A stretch of 5,446 bases of DNA from Marinilabilia sp. UBA5340 (GTDB lineage: Bacteria > Bacteroidota > Bacteroidia > Bacteroidales > Marinilabiliaceae), in assembly GCA_002411085.1 (NCBI GenBank), contig DHQK01000091.1, forward strand, positions 6,019 to 11,464. The letters are read 5' to 3'. A model generated the notes under the pieces. It saw nothing but the letters and a program-made list of their open reading frames with translations. It was not told the origin of the DNA and made no database searches. How positions within the stretch are numbered: the stretch's first letter is position 1; every line of letters begins with the position of its first letter. The position numbers were made by a program, and so were the translations under genes. Positions 1 through 5,419 of this stretch are shown in pieces.

Positions 1-371
1 TATACGTCACCAATCAACACGTCATTGAAAGTGATAACGGGGTTGTTATTATCATCTTCGAATATTTCAAGACGGAAAGGGCCGCCGGCTTTTAGTTGAG
101 GAAGGCGAATCATCCACCTTCCGTCCTTTCCTGCAAATGCCGAGGCTTTATTTCCTGCGAGCATAACGGTGACTTGTGTTCCCGGTTTGCCTTCTCCCCA
201 AACAGGTATGTGAGTGTTTCTTTGCAAAACCATGTGATTGCTGAATACTTTCGGGAGAGATACCTGTGCAAAAGTAGTTGCAGCTATCAGGAAGAATGCA
301 GCTATAACTGTGAGCCTGAAAATCCATGTAGTTTGACTTTTCAGGGAAAGGCGATGCTGATGTGTTGTCAT
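1..371 (-). CDS. Sialate O-acetylesterase (SASA family), 5' end only, runs off the left edge
   Basis: These are the first 123 codons of a secreted carbohydrate esterase; the rest lies beyond position 1. The ATG at 371-369 is the only Met before residue 47 and gives a signal peptide: a basic start (R7, K11, R19), a hydrophobic core at about residues 20-31, and probable cleavage after TTFA-35 before Gln36. Next comes the beta-sandwich that opens this family: LPKVFSNHMVLQR (39-51), IPVWGEGKPG (55-64), a DGRWMIRLP stretch (83-91), LKAGGPFRLEI (93-103) and FNDVLIGDV (115-123). In homologues the last motif runs directly into the catalytic serine block (W-x-C-x-GQSNM), so that serine should lie just outside the window. 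Family members remove O-acetyl groups from sialic acids or acetylated plant polysaccharides; the substrate here cannot be told. The call rests on motif recognition from memory. No strong ribosome site is seen, and a -7-like box lies about 70 bases upstream. Confidence 0.88.
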   Translation of the reverse strand, partial: MTTHQHRLSLKSQTTWIFRLTVIAAFFLIAATTFAQVSLPKVFSNHMVLQRNTHIPVWGEGKPGTQVTVMLAGNKASAFAGKDGRWMIRLPQLKAGGPFRLEIFEDDNNNPVITFNDVLIGDV

Positions 372-438
372 CTCTGTTTGAGCTTAAAATGAATTAATAG
401 ATTGCTCAGGGGAGATCAATAAGTGGTCTGTGGTGTGG

Positions 439-446
439 CAAATATA
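439..446 (-). promoter_or_regulatory. Putative Bacteroidota -7 promoter element for the esterase gene
   Basis: On the minus strand this reads TATATTTG, an exact match to the Bacteroidota -7 consensus TAnnTTTG. It lies 67 bases upstream of the esterase ATG at 371 and would give a leader of roughly 60 bases. The only TTG nearby on that strand (474-476) is 27 bases away, too far for a normal -33 element, so the promoter is supported by the -7 box alone. The same octamer occurs upstream of the receptor gene at 4991-4998. Confidence 0.5.
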
Positions 447-540
447 AGGGAAATGAAGAAAATTCTTGTGACCCAACGGGAAAATAATGTTTTATTCGGT
501 GATAAATAGAAGAGTATTATCTGAATCGGTCTCAATGATT

Positions 541-651
541 TTATTTTAGTAAGTCTTCATATTCTGCAGAGGTCACATAAAATGAGGCGGGGGATGTTCC
601 CCCTGAGTGTATATCTATCTTGATCGAGGCAATCACTTTTATTGTAGGCAT
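541..651 (-). pseudogene. 36-codon ORF resembling the N-terminus of DUF4160 proteins (possible remnant)
   Basis: The minus-strand ORF starts at ATG 651-649, ends at TAA 543-541, and has an in-frame TAA (666-664) just upstream that fixes the start region. It opens MPTIKVIASIKIDI, then has S16, P21, F24 and an AEYEDLLK end (29-36). DUF4160 proteins, about 80 residues long, typically open MPxI-x2-I-x2-(I/F)-K-(I/F)-x-(I/F)-Y-S and continue through an (D/E)H-x-PPHFH-x4-AEYE block. The spacing of the shared positions agrees, but the family histidines fall on T19, S23 and Y25, and the second proline on A22. The protein also stops at less than half the usual length. I therefore favour a decayed gene over a working one, although a short divergent protein or chance similarity remains possible. 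No ribosome site is evident, and the expected DUF2442 partner is not seen. Confidence 0.33.
589..603. repeat. Perfect GC-rich hairpin, GGGGGA-TGT-TCCCCC
   Basis: Two six-base arms (589-594 and 598-603) pair perfectly around a TGT loop. The hairpin sits about 105 bases past the oxidoreductase stop and inside the DUF4160-like ORF. Neither side carries a T-run, so a Rho-independent terminator is only weakly possible. On the minus strand the downstream flank is GCCTCATTTTATG. Confidence 0.45.
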
Positions 652-707
652 GAGTGGGGTGTCTTATTTGACAACAAATTTCTGGAATTGAAACTTGTTT
701 CGGAAGT

Positions 708-1382
708 TTATTCTAAGCCTATATTCTGTGCATAATTTTTAATTTCCGGATAATGAAATATATGATTTCCCTTTAGATCCGAGTTGGTTGCATGTACCAT
801 CGCTTTTGCTACATCTGCTGCTTCAATTGGTTTCATACGGGCAGGAATCAGAAATGAGAGCGGTTTCATAATCCATTTTCCGAGGGATTCTGCGATTCTG
901 GTTTCGTTTCTTTTCCCGAGGAGCAGTGAAGGTCGGACAATCACCAGGGTGGGAATGCTTTGTTGCTGAACAGCTTCTTCCATCTCTCCTTTGAGGCGGG
1001 TGTAGAAATTGTTGCTGTTGTTGTTAGCCCCAACGGCAGAGACTACAGCGAAGGAATTGCATCCTGTTTCTGCAGCAAAACGGGCGGCATTGACAGGGAT
1101 GTCGAAGTCCACTTTGCGGTAGGCGGTTTTGTTGCCGCTGACCTTTTTGTTGGTTGTTCCTACCGCACAGAAAACCACATCGCTCCCCCTGATCGCTTCT
1201 TTGAAAGCTGCTTCATCTTCAAAATTGATAACCAGCTCTTCTGTTTTGGGGTTTTTGTAACCTGCAGTACGGCGACCGATTACTTTTATCGTGTTGAAAG
1301 TATCCGATATCTGGAGTTGTTGCAAAAGGTGACTGCCGATGAGTCCGGTCGCTCCTATGATGGTTGCGGTTTTTTGTGTCAT
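708..1382 (-). CDS. NAD(P)-binding Rossmann-fold protein, atypical SDR / TIP30-like family
   Basis: The product has 224 residues and is probably cytosolic, with no signal peptide. The Rossmann dinucleotide motif GATGLIGSHLL (10-20) follows an IIG strand. A basic pair after strand two (VIGRR, 34-38) suggests NADP preference. Further motifs are FCAVGTT (71-77, the end of strand four), FAVVSAVGA (111-119, with the SDR-type serine at 115) and Y127-x3-K131 in FYTRLKGEMEE. The SAVGA-to-YxxxK spacing and the KGxxE motif resemble the TIP30/HTATIP2 branch and related bacterial NAD(P)H-binding proteins. VIVRPSLLLGKR (147-158) matches the RPxxLxG(x)R element of the same group. The substrate is unknown and cannot be inferred. 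The start is convincing because the Rossmann strand begins at once. The gene follows the DUF4249 stop by 44 bases with no promoter-like box between, so it may share that transcript, though no functional link is evident. An A8 tract lies just before the ATG, with no Shine-Dalgarno site. Confidence 0.88.
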   Translation of the reverse strand: MTQKTATIIGATGLIGSHLLQQLQISDTFNTIKVIGRRTAGYKNPKTEELVINFEDEAAFKEAIRGSDVVFCAVGTTNKKVSGNKTAYRKVDFDIPVNAARFAAETGCNSFAVVSAVGANNNSNNFYTRLKGEMEEAVQQQSIPTLVIVRPSLLLGKRNETRIAESLGKWIMKPLSFLIPARMKPIEAADVAKAMVHATNSDLKGNHIFHYPEIKNYAQNIGLE

Positions 1383-1426
1383 GTGTTTTTTTTAATAGAA
1401 CAGGAGGGCTGATTAATTGTTTGCTG

Positions 1427-2479
1427 TTATTGCCTTACAAATTCCGGATTCAGCTCTTCTGTAACTGAAGACGGAGTCATGGAACCAAAAATACCAAGAC
1501 CGTTTTCAACATTGGAATAAATCTGGATTTTTTCTGCAAAAGGATCTCCGTCAACGGCCTCCTGCTGAGCCAGAGAATACATAAACCGGAAGAGGGATTC
1601 GTCATAGCTGTTTACTACAAATTCAACTTCTCTGCTCTGACTTTCATCAAGCCTGTAATTGCGTGAAATATCCATATTGAATTGCAGCATGGAACTGCTC
1701 TCATTTTCTGTGGAACAATAGGCTCTGCTGGCATAGTTGTCATAGTCATAATCATCGATAACATAATCGCCCCAGTCTTTAAGGAACTTAATGGTTCTGT
1801 TGTTAGAGTGAAAGTCAAGATTTTCCTGCTCAATGCCCAGTGTGTCCAAGATCTGAAAATAACTGTCATAAATGAATTCAGAGCCGTCGTCATGGGTGCT
1901 GGTAACTTCAATGCAATCCATTGTTGCGTTGAAGTAATCCAATACCGGAGCTCCAAAACTTACGGATATTCCGAACCATTGGGTCTGGTTGTCCAAATTA
2001 AGATCAAGAGTGTATTGTGCATTTTTTTCAGGTGGACAAGTGGGGCAGTCTTCAACCGGTTTGTTGATTATCCCCCGGTTGGTCACCGAGAAGTCAATGG
2101 GCATCGGCAATTTTGTTGTTGCTTTTGCTGTTTCAAATCCGTCGGCCCTTACCTCGATTTTATAGGTGCTTCCGGGGGCGGGGTGTTGGTTCTTAATGAT
2201 GTAATAACCATTCCCAATGGATTCGGGAGAAGGAAGCGGATTGTCATCTTCATAAATCAGGACTTCCGCCTCGTTGACATAGGTGATTTCGCGGTGCGGA
2301 TTATATGTTCTGCTGCTGGTAATGTTGACTTTGATTACACTGTCGGGATGCAAAATCGAATTGACTACAAGTCGGGGACTTTTTTCATCAAATTCAAAAT
2401 CGTTTACATACTTTTCACAGCCCACAATTACTGCTGCCAGGCTGAGAAGCATTATTGAAAAATTGAATATTTTGCTCAT
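1427..2479 (-). CDS. DUF4249 family outer-membrane lipoprotein, partner of the TonB-dependent receptor
   Basis: The product has 350 residues, close to the usual family length. A lipoprotein signal peptide is clear: K3, a hydrophobic stretch at 5-20, and lipobox IVGC with the lipidated cysteine at 21. The mature N-terminus is acidic (E22, D27, E29, D31, E32), which in this phylum may favour surface display; that is inference. An Ig-like region covers about 35-127, with the LPSPESIGNGYYI and YKIEVRADGFE segments. The C-terminal signature DPFAEKIQIYSNVENGLGIFG (312-332) is characteristic of DUF4249. Cysteines at 145 and 148 form a CPTC pair, with two more at 189 and 255. A Tyr/Asp-rich segment spans 238-250. 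The start lies 18 bases after the receptor stop, so the two are almost certainly co-transcribed. In Bacteroidota, DUF4249 genes commonly sit just downstream of such receptors. The ligand is unknown. Interruption of the receptor would leave this protein without its partner. Confidence 0.9.
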   Translation of the reverse strand: MSKIFNFSIMLLSLAAVIVGCEKYVNDFEFDEKSPRLVVNSILHPDSVIKVNITSSRTYNPHREITYVNEAEVLIYEDDNPLPSPESIGNGYYIIKNQHPAPGSTYKIEVRADGFETAKATTKLPMPIDFSVTNRGIINKPVEDCPTCPPEKNAQYTLDLNLDNQTQWFGISVSFGAPVLDYFNATMDCIEVTSTHDDGSEFIYDSYFQILDTLGIEQENLDFHSNNRTIKFLKDWGDYVIDDYDYDNYASRAYCSTENESSSMLQFNMDISRNYRLDESQSREVEFVVNSYDESLFRFMYSLAQQEAVDGDPFAEKIQIYSNVENGLGIFGSMTPSSVTEELNPEFVRQ

Positions 2480-2497
2480 TGGGTGTGGTTTTTAGGG

Positions 2498-3004
2498 TTA
2501 AAACTTTATACTCCAGCGTACATAAGGAATGATGTTGAAGATGCTTAATTGTTTGAGTCGGGTTACCTCCTGCTGTGTGGTTTCGTCCCACTCCGTATCA
2601 TTGTAAATCATAAATGGATTGTTGCGACCATACGCATTGTAAAGGCCAAAACTCCAGGTTCGATCCACCCGTTTCTTCTTCTTGTGGAAGTTGATTCCTA
2701 CATCCAAGCGATGATAATCGGGCATCCGGTAATTGTTTCTGTTTTCGAAGTGGTCGATTTCTCCATAGTCGGAATAATAATGCTGAGTATTATCCTCGCG
2801 AAAGAAACCAAATACTGACCTGTAACTTTCATCTTCAATGGTCAGCGGATATCCTGTTCGATAAACCCAGGTTACCCCCATATCTGTTTTTTCTGAGAAG
2901 CGAATTGTTGAAACTACTGAAAGGTTATGCCTTGCATCATATTTAAACGGAAACTCTTTACCGAAACTGATATCGTCAAACTTACGATTGGCCCAGGAGA
3001 GGGT
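2498..3004 (-). pseudogene. 3' part of the interrupted TonB-dependent receptor: last barrel strands and beta-signal
   Basis: These 168 codons continue in exactly the same frame as the upstream ORF, beginning straight after the TAA at 3007-3005 with TLSWANRKFDD and ending RWSIKF-stop. The alternating polar/aromatic strands (TWVYRTGYPLTI, RLDVGINFHKK, TWSFGLYNAYGRNNPF) are typical of the end of this receptor family's barrel. The terminal phenylalanine fits the C-terminal signal recognised by the BAM complex. As a separate unit the first usable ATG would be at 2881, giving 127 residues with no signal peptide, which could not reach the outer membrane. It should be read as part of one gene spanning 2498-4942, not as an independent gene. 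No further stop or frameshift is present, so the break is recent or artefactual. Confidence 0.9.
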
Positions 3005-3007
3005 TTA
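3005..3007 (-). other. Premature in-frame TAA inside the TonB-dependent receptor gene
   Basis: The plus-strand bases TTA at 3005-3007 read TAA on the minus strand, at codon 646 of the receptor. Translation in the same frame continues without any other stop for 168 codons to TAA at 2500-2498. No insertion or deletion is needed to join the halves. Reassignment of TAA is unlikely, because the DUF4249 and oxidoreductase genes and the receptor itself all end on TAA. Confidence 0.92.
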
Positions 3008-4942
3008 GCCTACCCATCCGGAGAGTGTACCTCCGTGTTTCTGTGTCAGTAATTCCAACCCATAGCTTTTCCCGGTACCGCTGGTCACCAGGTCTTCCCA
3101 GTTGCCCTGGTTCAGTTCAAAAAAACTGGCTCCTTCTTTATAATCGATGAGGCCGTTCATCTTTTTATAGTAACCTTCCAGGGAAATCTCATAATCAGGA
3201 TGAGGCGAATATGATAATCCGAGCGCGCCCTGCCATGAATCCTGAGGTTTTATTTTTTTAGTTGCCGGCACCCACAAATCGGTTGGTAATCCCATGGATG
3301 AGTTGGCCAACAGATGCAGGTACTGTTGCATTTGTGAGTAGGAGGCTTTTACGGACATCCGGTCAGTTAGCATCACTCTTGCCGATAACCGGGGCTCAAG
3401 GGATTGGTACGTTTGTCCCTGAACGTTGAAAACAGAGTAATGAAGACCAATGTTAAACTTCAGAATGTCATTGACGGTGATGTCATCTTCCGCGTAGAGT
3501 AGAAATTCGTTGGCTTCCAGGTTTTTATTGCCATAAGTGGTGTCGGTGACGGCTTCGTTATTTAGGTAGCTCTCCTGGTTTACCGTCACTCCGGGAGAGA
3601 AGTAGTGCAAAGTGTTTTGAGCGCCAAAACGTATGTGGTGAGCCGGAGAGGGAAAGAAGTCAAAGTCTGCCCTTACACTGTAATCCTGTATGCGACTGTA
3701 GTATTCATAGTAAAAGTCGGAGCGTTCTTTTTCGTTGGTTTGATTGGAAATCTGTTCCTCCTCATAATCTTCAAAGATGCTGAATTTGTAATTGCTGATG
3801 GTTCCCGTGAAGTTGGCAAACAGCCGGTTGTTGATGATGTAGTTCCAGCGCAATGCTCCTGTGGTGTTGCCCCATTGGATTCCGGCTTTGTCTTTGCTTT
3901 TATAGGTAAATGTTTCGTATCCCTGATCCCACACATCCTCTTCCTTGTATTCATACTTATCGTTCATGAAAAACTTGTCCTTCCCGGTGTAGAGACTTAG
4001 GTAGAGGCGGTGTTTGTCATTGAATTTGTGGTTTACTTTTGCGTTGAAATCCTGCAGGAAATAACCAAACCAGTAGTTTTCATCGTCCGACTCATTGTTG
4101 ACTTTCATTTGTATAGGATAGGACAAGATGTCGATGTAAGAACGTCTGCCTGAAACCATAAAGGAGGTTTTGTCCTTCACGATAGGCCCTTCCAGTGTTA
4201 GTTTTGATGATATCAGACCAATGGAGGCTTCTCCCTTAAATTCTTTGTTGTTGCCTTCTTTCATTCTGATGTCCAGGACGGACGAGAGTCTGCCTCCGTA
4301 GCGGGCCGGAAAACCTCCTTTGGTCAGGGTAACATTTCTGATGGCGTCGGAATTAAAAACCGACATGAAACCAAACAGGTGATTGACATTGTAAACGGGG
4401 ACTCCATCCAGCAAAATCAGGTTTTGGTCGGGACTTCCACCTCTGACGTAAAAACCGCTTGTTCCCTCGGTTCCTGCCTGTGTCCCCGGCATCAGCTGCA
4501 GTGTTTTGATGATGTCTGTCTCACCCAGTAGTGCAGGTACAATCTCTGTTTTAGATGGACTAAGGTGGATGGTACTCATCTCGGTGCTTTTGATATTCTG
4601 AAGTGGCCCCTGAGCTGATACAACCACCTCTTCCAGTTCTATTACCGGTTGCAGAGCTACATTAAGAGTGGTGTCTTTGCTGAGGTTGAGTTCTGTCCGG
4701 AAAGTTTTATATCCTGTAAAGGAAACGGTAAATGGGACAGATCCACCGGGTTGAGTGAGACTGTAAAAGCCGTAAACATTGCTGGTGGTTCCGGTTAGCG
4801 TTTCTGAGTTATAGATATTTGCTGATAATAGTGGTTCTCCGGTATCGGCATCTGTAACGGTACCACTGATAGTGAATGACTGTCCATAGGTGCCGGCAGT
4901 CAAAGCTGTTGCGAACAACAGACTAAGAAGTAGGCTTCTCAT
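3005..4942 (-). CDS. TonB-dependent receptor with carboxypeptidase-regulatory-like domain, truncated by an in-frame TAA
   Basis: This is the 645-residue N-terminal portion of an 814-codon outer-membrane receptor that would import or handle a ligand using TonB energy. A signal peptide (1-20, cleaved before Gln21) is followed by a CarboxypepD_reg-like domain at about 26-99 (SGTVTDADTGEPL through NVALQP). A TonB-box-like ELEEVVVSA lies at 102-110. The plug spans about 113-225 and includes the family-typical FYVRGGSPDQNLILLDGVPV (164-183), NHLFGFMSVFNSDAI (187-201) and GGFPARYGGRLSSVLDI (209-225). Barrel strands occupy the rest. The TAA at 3007-3005 falls in GWVG-stop-TLSW, where relatives usually have GYTLSW, so a Tyr codon (TAT or TAC) probably became TAA by one substitution. 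The truncated barrel lacks its final strands and beta-signal and would be expected to misassemble. The start is supported by the signal peptide, a weak AGGA just before the ATG, and a -7 box 49 bases upstream. The gene forms an operon with the DUF4249 gene. Confidence 0.93.
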   Translation of the reverse strand: MRSLLLSLLFATALTAGTYGQSFTISGTVTDADTGEPLLSANIYNSETLTGTTSNVYGFYSLTQPGGSVPFTVSFTGYKTFRTELNLSKDTTLNVALQPVIELEEVVVSAQGPLQNIKSTEMSTIHLSPSKTEIVPALLGETDIIKTLQLMPGTQAGTEGTSGFYVRGGSPDQNLILLDGVPVYNVNHLFGFMSVFNSDAIRNVTLTKGGFPARYGGRLSSVLDIRMKEGNNKEFKGEASIGLISSKLTLEGPIVKDKTSFMVSGRRSYIDILSYPIQMKVNNESDDENYWFGYFLQDFNAKVNHKFNDKHRLYLSLYTGKDKFFMNDKYEYKEEDVWDQGYETFTYKSKDKAGIQWGNTTGALRWNYIINNRLFANFTGTISNYKFSIFEDYEEEQISNQTNEKERSDFYYEYYSRIQDYSVRADFDFFPSPAHHIRFGAQNTLHYFSPGVTVNQESYLNNEAVTDTTYGNKNLEANEFLLYAEDDITVNDILKFNIGLHYSVFNVQGQTYQSLEPRLSARVMLTDRMSVKASYSQMQQYLHLLANSSMGLPTDLWVPATKKIKPQDSWQGALGLSYSPHPDYEISLEGYYKKMNGLIDYKEGASFFELNQGNWEDLVTSGTGKSYGLELLTQKHGGTLSGWVG

Positions 4943-4990
4943 TTCCTGGTTAGGGTTTATGTTAGTGAATCAAATTTGAAAATTTCGATC

Positions 4991-4998
4991 CAAATATA
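4991..4998 (-). promoter_or_regulatory. Putative Bacteroidota -7 promoter element for the receptor-DUF4249 operon
   Basis: The minus strand reads TATATTTG, an exact TAnnTTTG match, 48 bases upstream of the receptor ATG at 4942. This implies a leader of about 40 bases. A TTTG at 5027-5030 lies 28 bases further upstream, longer than a normal -33 to -7 spacing, so the upstream element is uncertain. The surrounding AT-rich sequence suits a promoter. Confidence 0.55.
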
Positions 4999-5104
4999 AT
5001 GCCAGATTTTGAATTATGTTATATAGCAAATGATAATAAAAGTGAAAAAATCAATTTCTGAAAGGCTAAAAACTTGAGATTTCTTTACCGCGTTACCAAA
5101 AATG

Positions 5105-5120
5105 GAGTTTTGTAAAACTC
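5105..5120. repeat. Perfect inverted repeat GAGTTTT-GT-AAAACTC
   Basis: Seven-base arms at 5105-5111 and 5114-5120 surround GT; physically this is a 6-base stem with a TGTA loop. It lies about 107 bases upstream of the receptor -7 box. It could be an operator-like site or part of the repeat cluster; nothing in the sequence decides between these. Confidence 0.4.
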
Positions 5121-5147
5121 ATAACATCAATGGGTTAATGGATCGAT

Positions 5148-5168
5148 GGTTGCTCCCATTCGGGAACC
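5148..5168. repeat. REP-like hairpin, copy 1 (TCCC-ATTC-GGGA)
   Basis: The stem is TCCC (5154-5157) with GGGA (5162-5165) around the loop ATTC, extended by GGT (5148-5150) pairing with ACC (5166-5168) across a TGC bulge. It is related to the hairpin at 5331-5348: the core CCCATTCGGG is identical and the outer pair differs by a compensating T-A to C-G change. Confidence 0.55.
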
Positions 5169-5176
5169 TCTTTCAT

Positions 5177-5188
5177 GTTAAGCTTAAC
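5177..5188. repeat. Perfect 12-base palindrome GTTAAGCTTAAC
   Basis: The palindrome has no spacer and is followed directly by GAGGTTGTCTCAAAA (5189-5203). From memory, that sequence resembles the outer ends of some Bacteroidota insertion sequences. No matching opposite end is present in the window, so an insertion sequence is not called. Confidence 0.35.
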
Positions 5189-5222
5189 GAGGTTGTCTCA
5201 AAAGCGAAATACTCCAAAGGTT

Positions 5223-5292
5223 TGTCATGTTGAGCAAAGTCGAAATGTCTGTCTTTCAAATGAAAAGATTCTTCGATAAGCTGTCAATGACA
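5223..5292. repeat. Imperfect inverted repeat of the TGTCAT...GAGC-AAGTCGAA type (REP/MITE-like)
   Basis: The left arm (5223-5250) contains TGTCAT and TTGAGCAAAGTCGAA. The right arm (5266-5292) is its decayed reverse complement, with AGATTCTTCGAT and AATGACA. TGTCAT/ATGACA, TCGAA/TTCGA and the TCT/AGA ends still pair. The form TTGAGC-(G/A)AAGTCGAA with flanking TGTCAT is a motif I recall as widespread in Bacteroidota intergenic DNA. A run of six T (5295-5300) follows the right arm on the plus strand, so the element could act as a terminator in that direction, although no plus-strand gene is seen here. Confidence 0.55.
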
Positions 5293-5300
5293 GATTTTTT

Positions 5301-5331
5301 CAACAATCGGAAGTCAAGGTTGTAATTGTTG
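5301..5331. repeat. Inverted repeat CAACAAT...ATTGTTG
   Basis: Seven-base arms at 5301-5307 and 5325-5331 are separated by 17 bases, linking the imperfect repeat at 5223-5292 to the next hairpin. The arms overlap the left edge of the hairpin at 5331-5348, so the two stems could be mutually exclusive. A single instance of this length could be chance. Confidence 0.3.
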
Positions 5332-5348
5332 GCCCCCATTCGGGGACC
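5331..5348. repeat. REP-like hairpin, copy 2 (CCCC-ATTC-GGGG)
   Basis: CCCC (5334-5337) pairs with GGGG (5342-5345) around ATTC. Beyond a C-A mismatch, GG (5331-5332) pairs with CC (5347-5348). The flanks GTTG on the left and ACCT on the right match copy 1 at 5148-5168, supporting a common origin. Confidence 0.55.
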
Positions 5349-5367
5349 TGATTCCAATCGTTTATCC

Positions 5368-5394
5368 TTACCCCGGGTTATCGACCCGGGGTAA
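5368..5394. repeat. Perfect 11-base-pair hairpin TTACCCCGGGT-TATCG-ACCCGGGGTAA
   Basis: The arms at 5368-5378 and 5384-5394 pair with no mismatch around a 5-base loop. This is the strongest secondary structure in the window. It lies between the related hairpins at 5331-5348 and 5403-5419, forming a hairpin-hairpin-hairpin unit. It is followed by TTCAAATTT, not a true T-run, so it is more likely a repeat element than a terminator, though it might slow transcription. Confidence 0.65.
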
Positions 5395-5402
5395 TTCAAA
5401 TT

Positions 5403-5419
5403 TGCCCCTTTCAGGGACG
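5403..5419. repeat. REP-like hairpin, copy 3 (CCC-TTTCA-GGG)
   Basis: CCC (5406-5408) pairs with GGG (5414-5416) around TTTCA. Beyond a C-A mismatch, G5404 pairs with C5418. The mismatch sits in the same place as in the hairpin at 5331-5348. It is more diverged than the other two copies, and homology is probable, not certain. Confidence 0.4.

Larger units (their letters stand above)
372..707. other. Intergenic stretch between oxidoreductase stop and esterase start
   Basis: This 336-base gap holds four things: the -7-like box at 439-446, a 36-codon ORF resembling the start of DUF4160 proteins (541-651), a perfect GC-rich hairpin inside that ORF (589-603), and a weak inverted repeat AAACTT/AAGTTT (691-696 and 704-709) overlapping the stop codon of the oxidoreductase gene. 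None of the hairpins is followed by a T-run on the minus strand, so no standard intrinsic terminator can be called. I see no RNA gene. Confidence 0.6.

Noticed and set aside
96..392. Plus-strand open frame of 98 codons, rich in cysteine
   Set aside because: It lies opposite the 5' end of the esterase gene, which has a signal peptide and family motifs on the minus strand. The cysteine richness comes from the complementary sequence.
691..709. Terminator of the oxidoreductase gene from the AAACTT/AAGTTT repeat
   Set aside because: The stem is short and AT-rich, overlaps the stop codon and is not followed by a T-run on the minus strand.
960..1412. Plus-strand open frame of 150 codons
   Set aside because: It is antisense to the Rossmann-fold gene with its GATGLIG and YxxxK motifs, and has no plausible domain of its own.
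1682..2458. Long plus-strand open frame of 258 codons
   Set aside because: It is entirely antisense to the DUF4249 gene, whose lipobox and family signature are clear. The product has no recognisable motif and reads as an antisense shadow.
2498..2881. Independent small gene of 127 codons
   Set aside because: It is in the same frame as the receptor, begins within a barrel strand and has no signal peptide. It is the tail of the interrupted gene.
3005..3007. TAA recoded as an amino acid (alternative genetic code or recoding)
   Set aside because: Other genes here end at TAA exactly where their families should end, and TAA recoding is not expected in Bacteroidota. Mutation or sequencing error is simpler.
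3605..4000. Overlapping open frames on both strands inside the receptor gene
   Set aside because: Both lie within the barrel-coding part of the receptor and have no independent start signal or recognisable product.
5223..5300. Intrinsic terminator or riboswitch for the receptor operon
   Set aside because: The T-run lies on the plus strand, opposite to the direction of the operon, and the structure is upstream of the likely promoter, so it would not be in the leader RNA.
5148..5419. CRISPR array
   Set aside because: The repeats are short, diverged and irregularly spaced (about 180 and 72 bases apart), unlike uniform repeats and spacers, and no cas gene is present.
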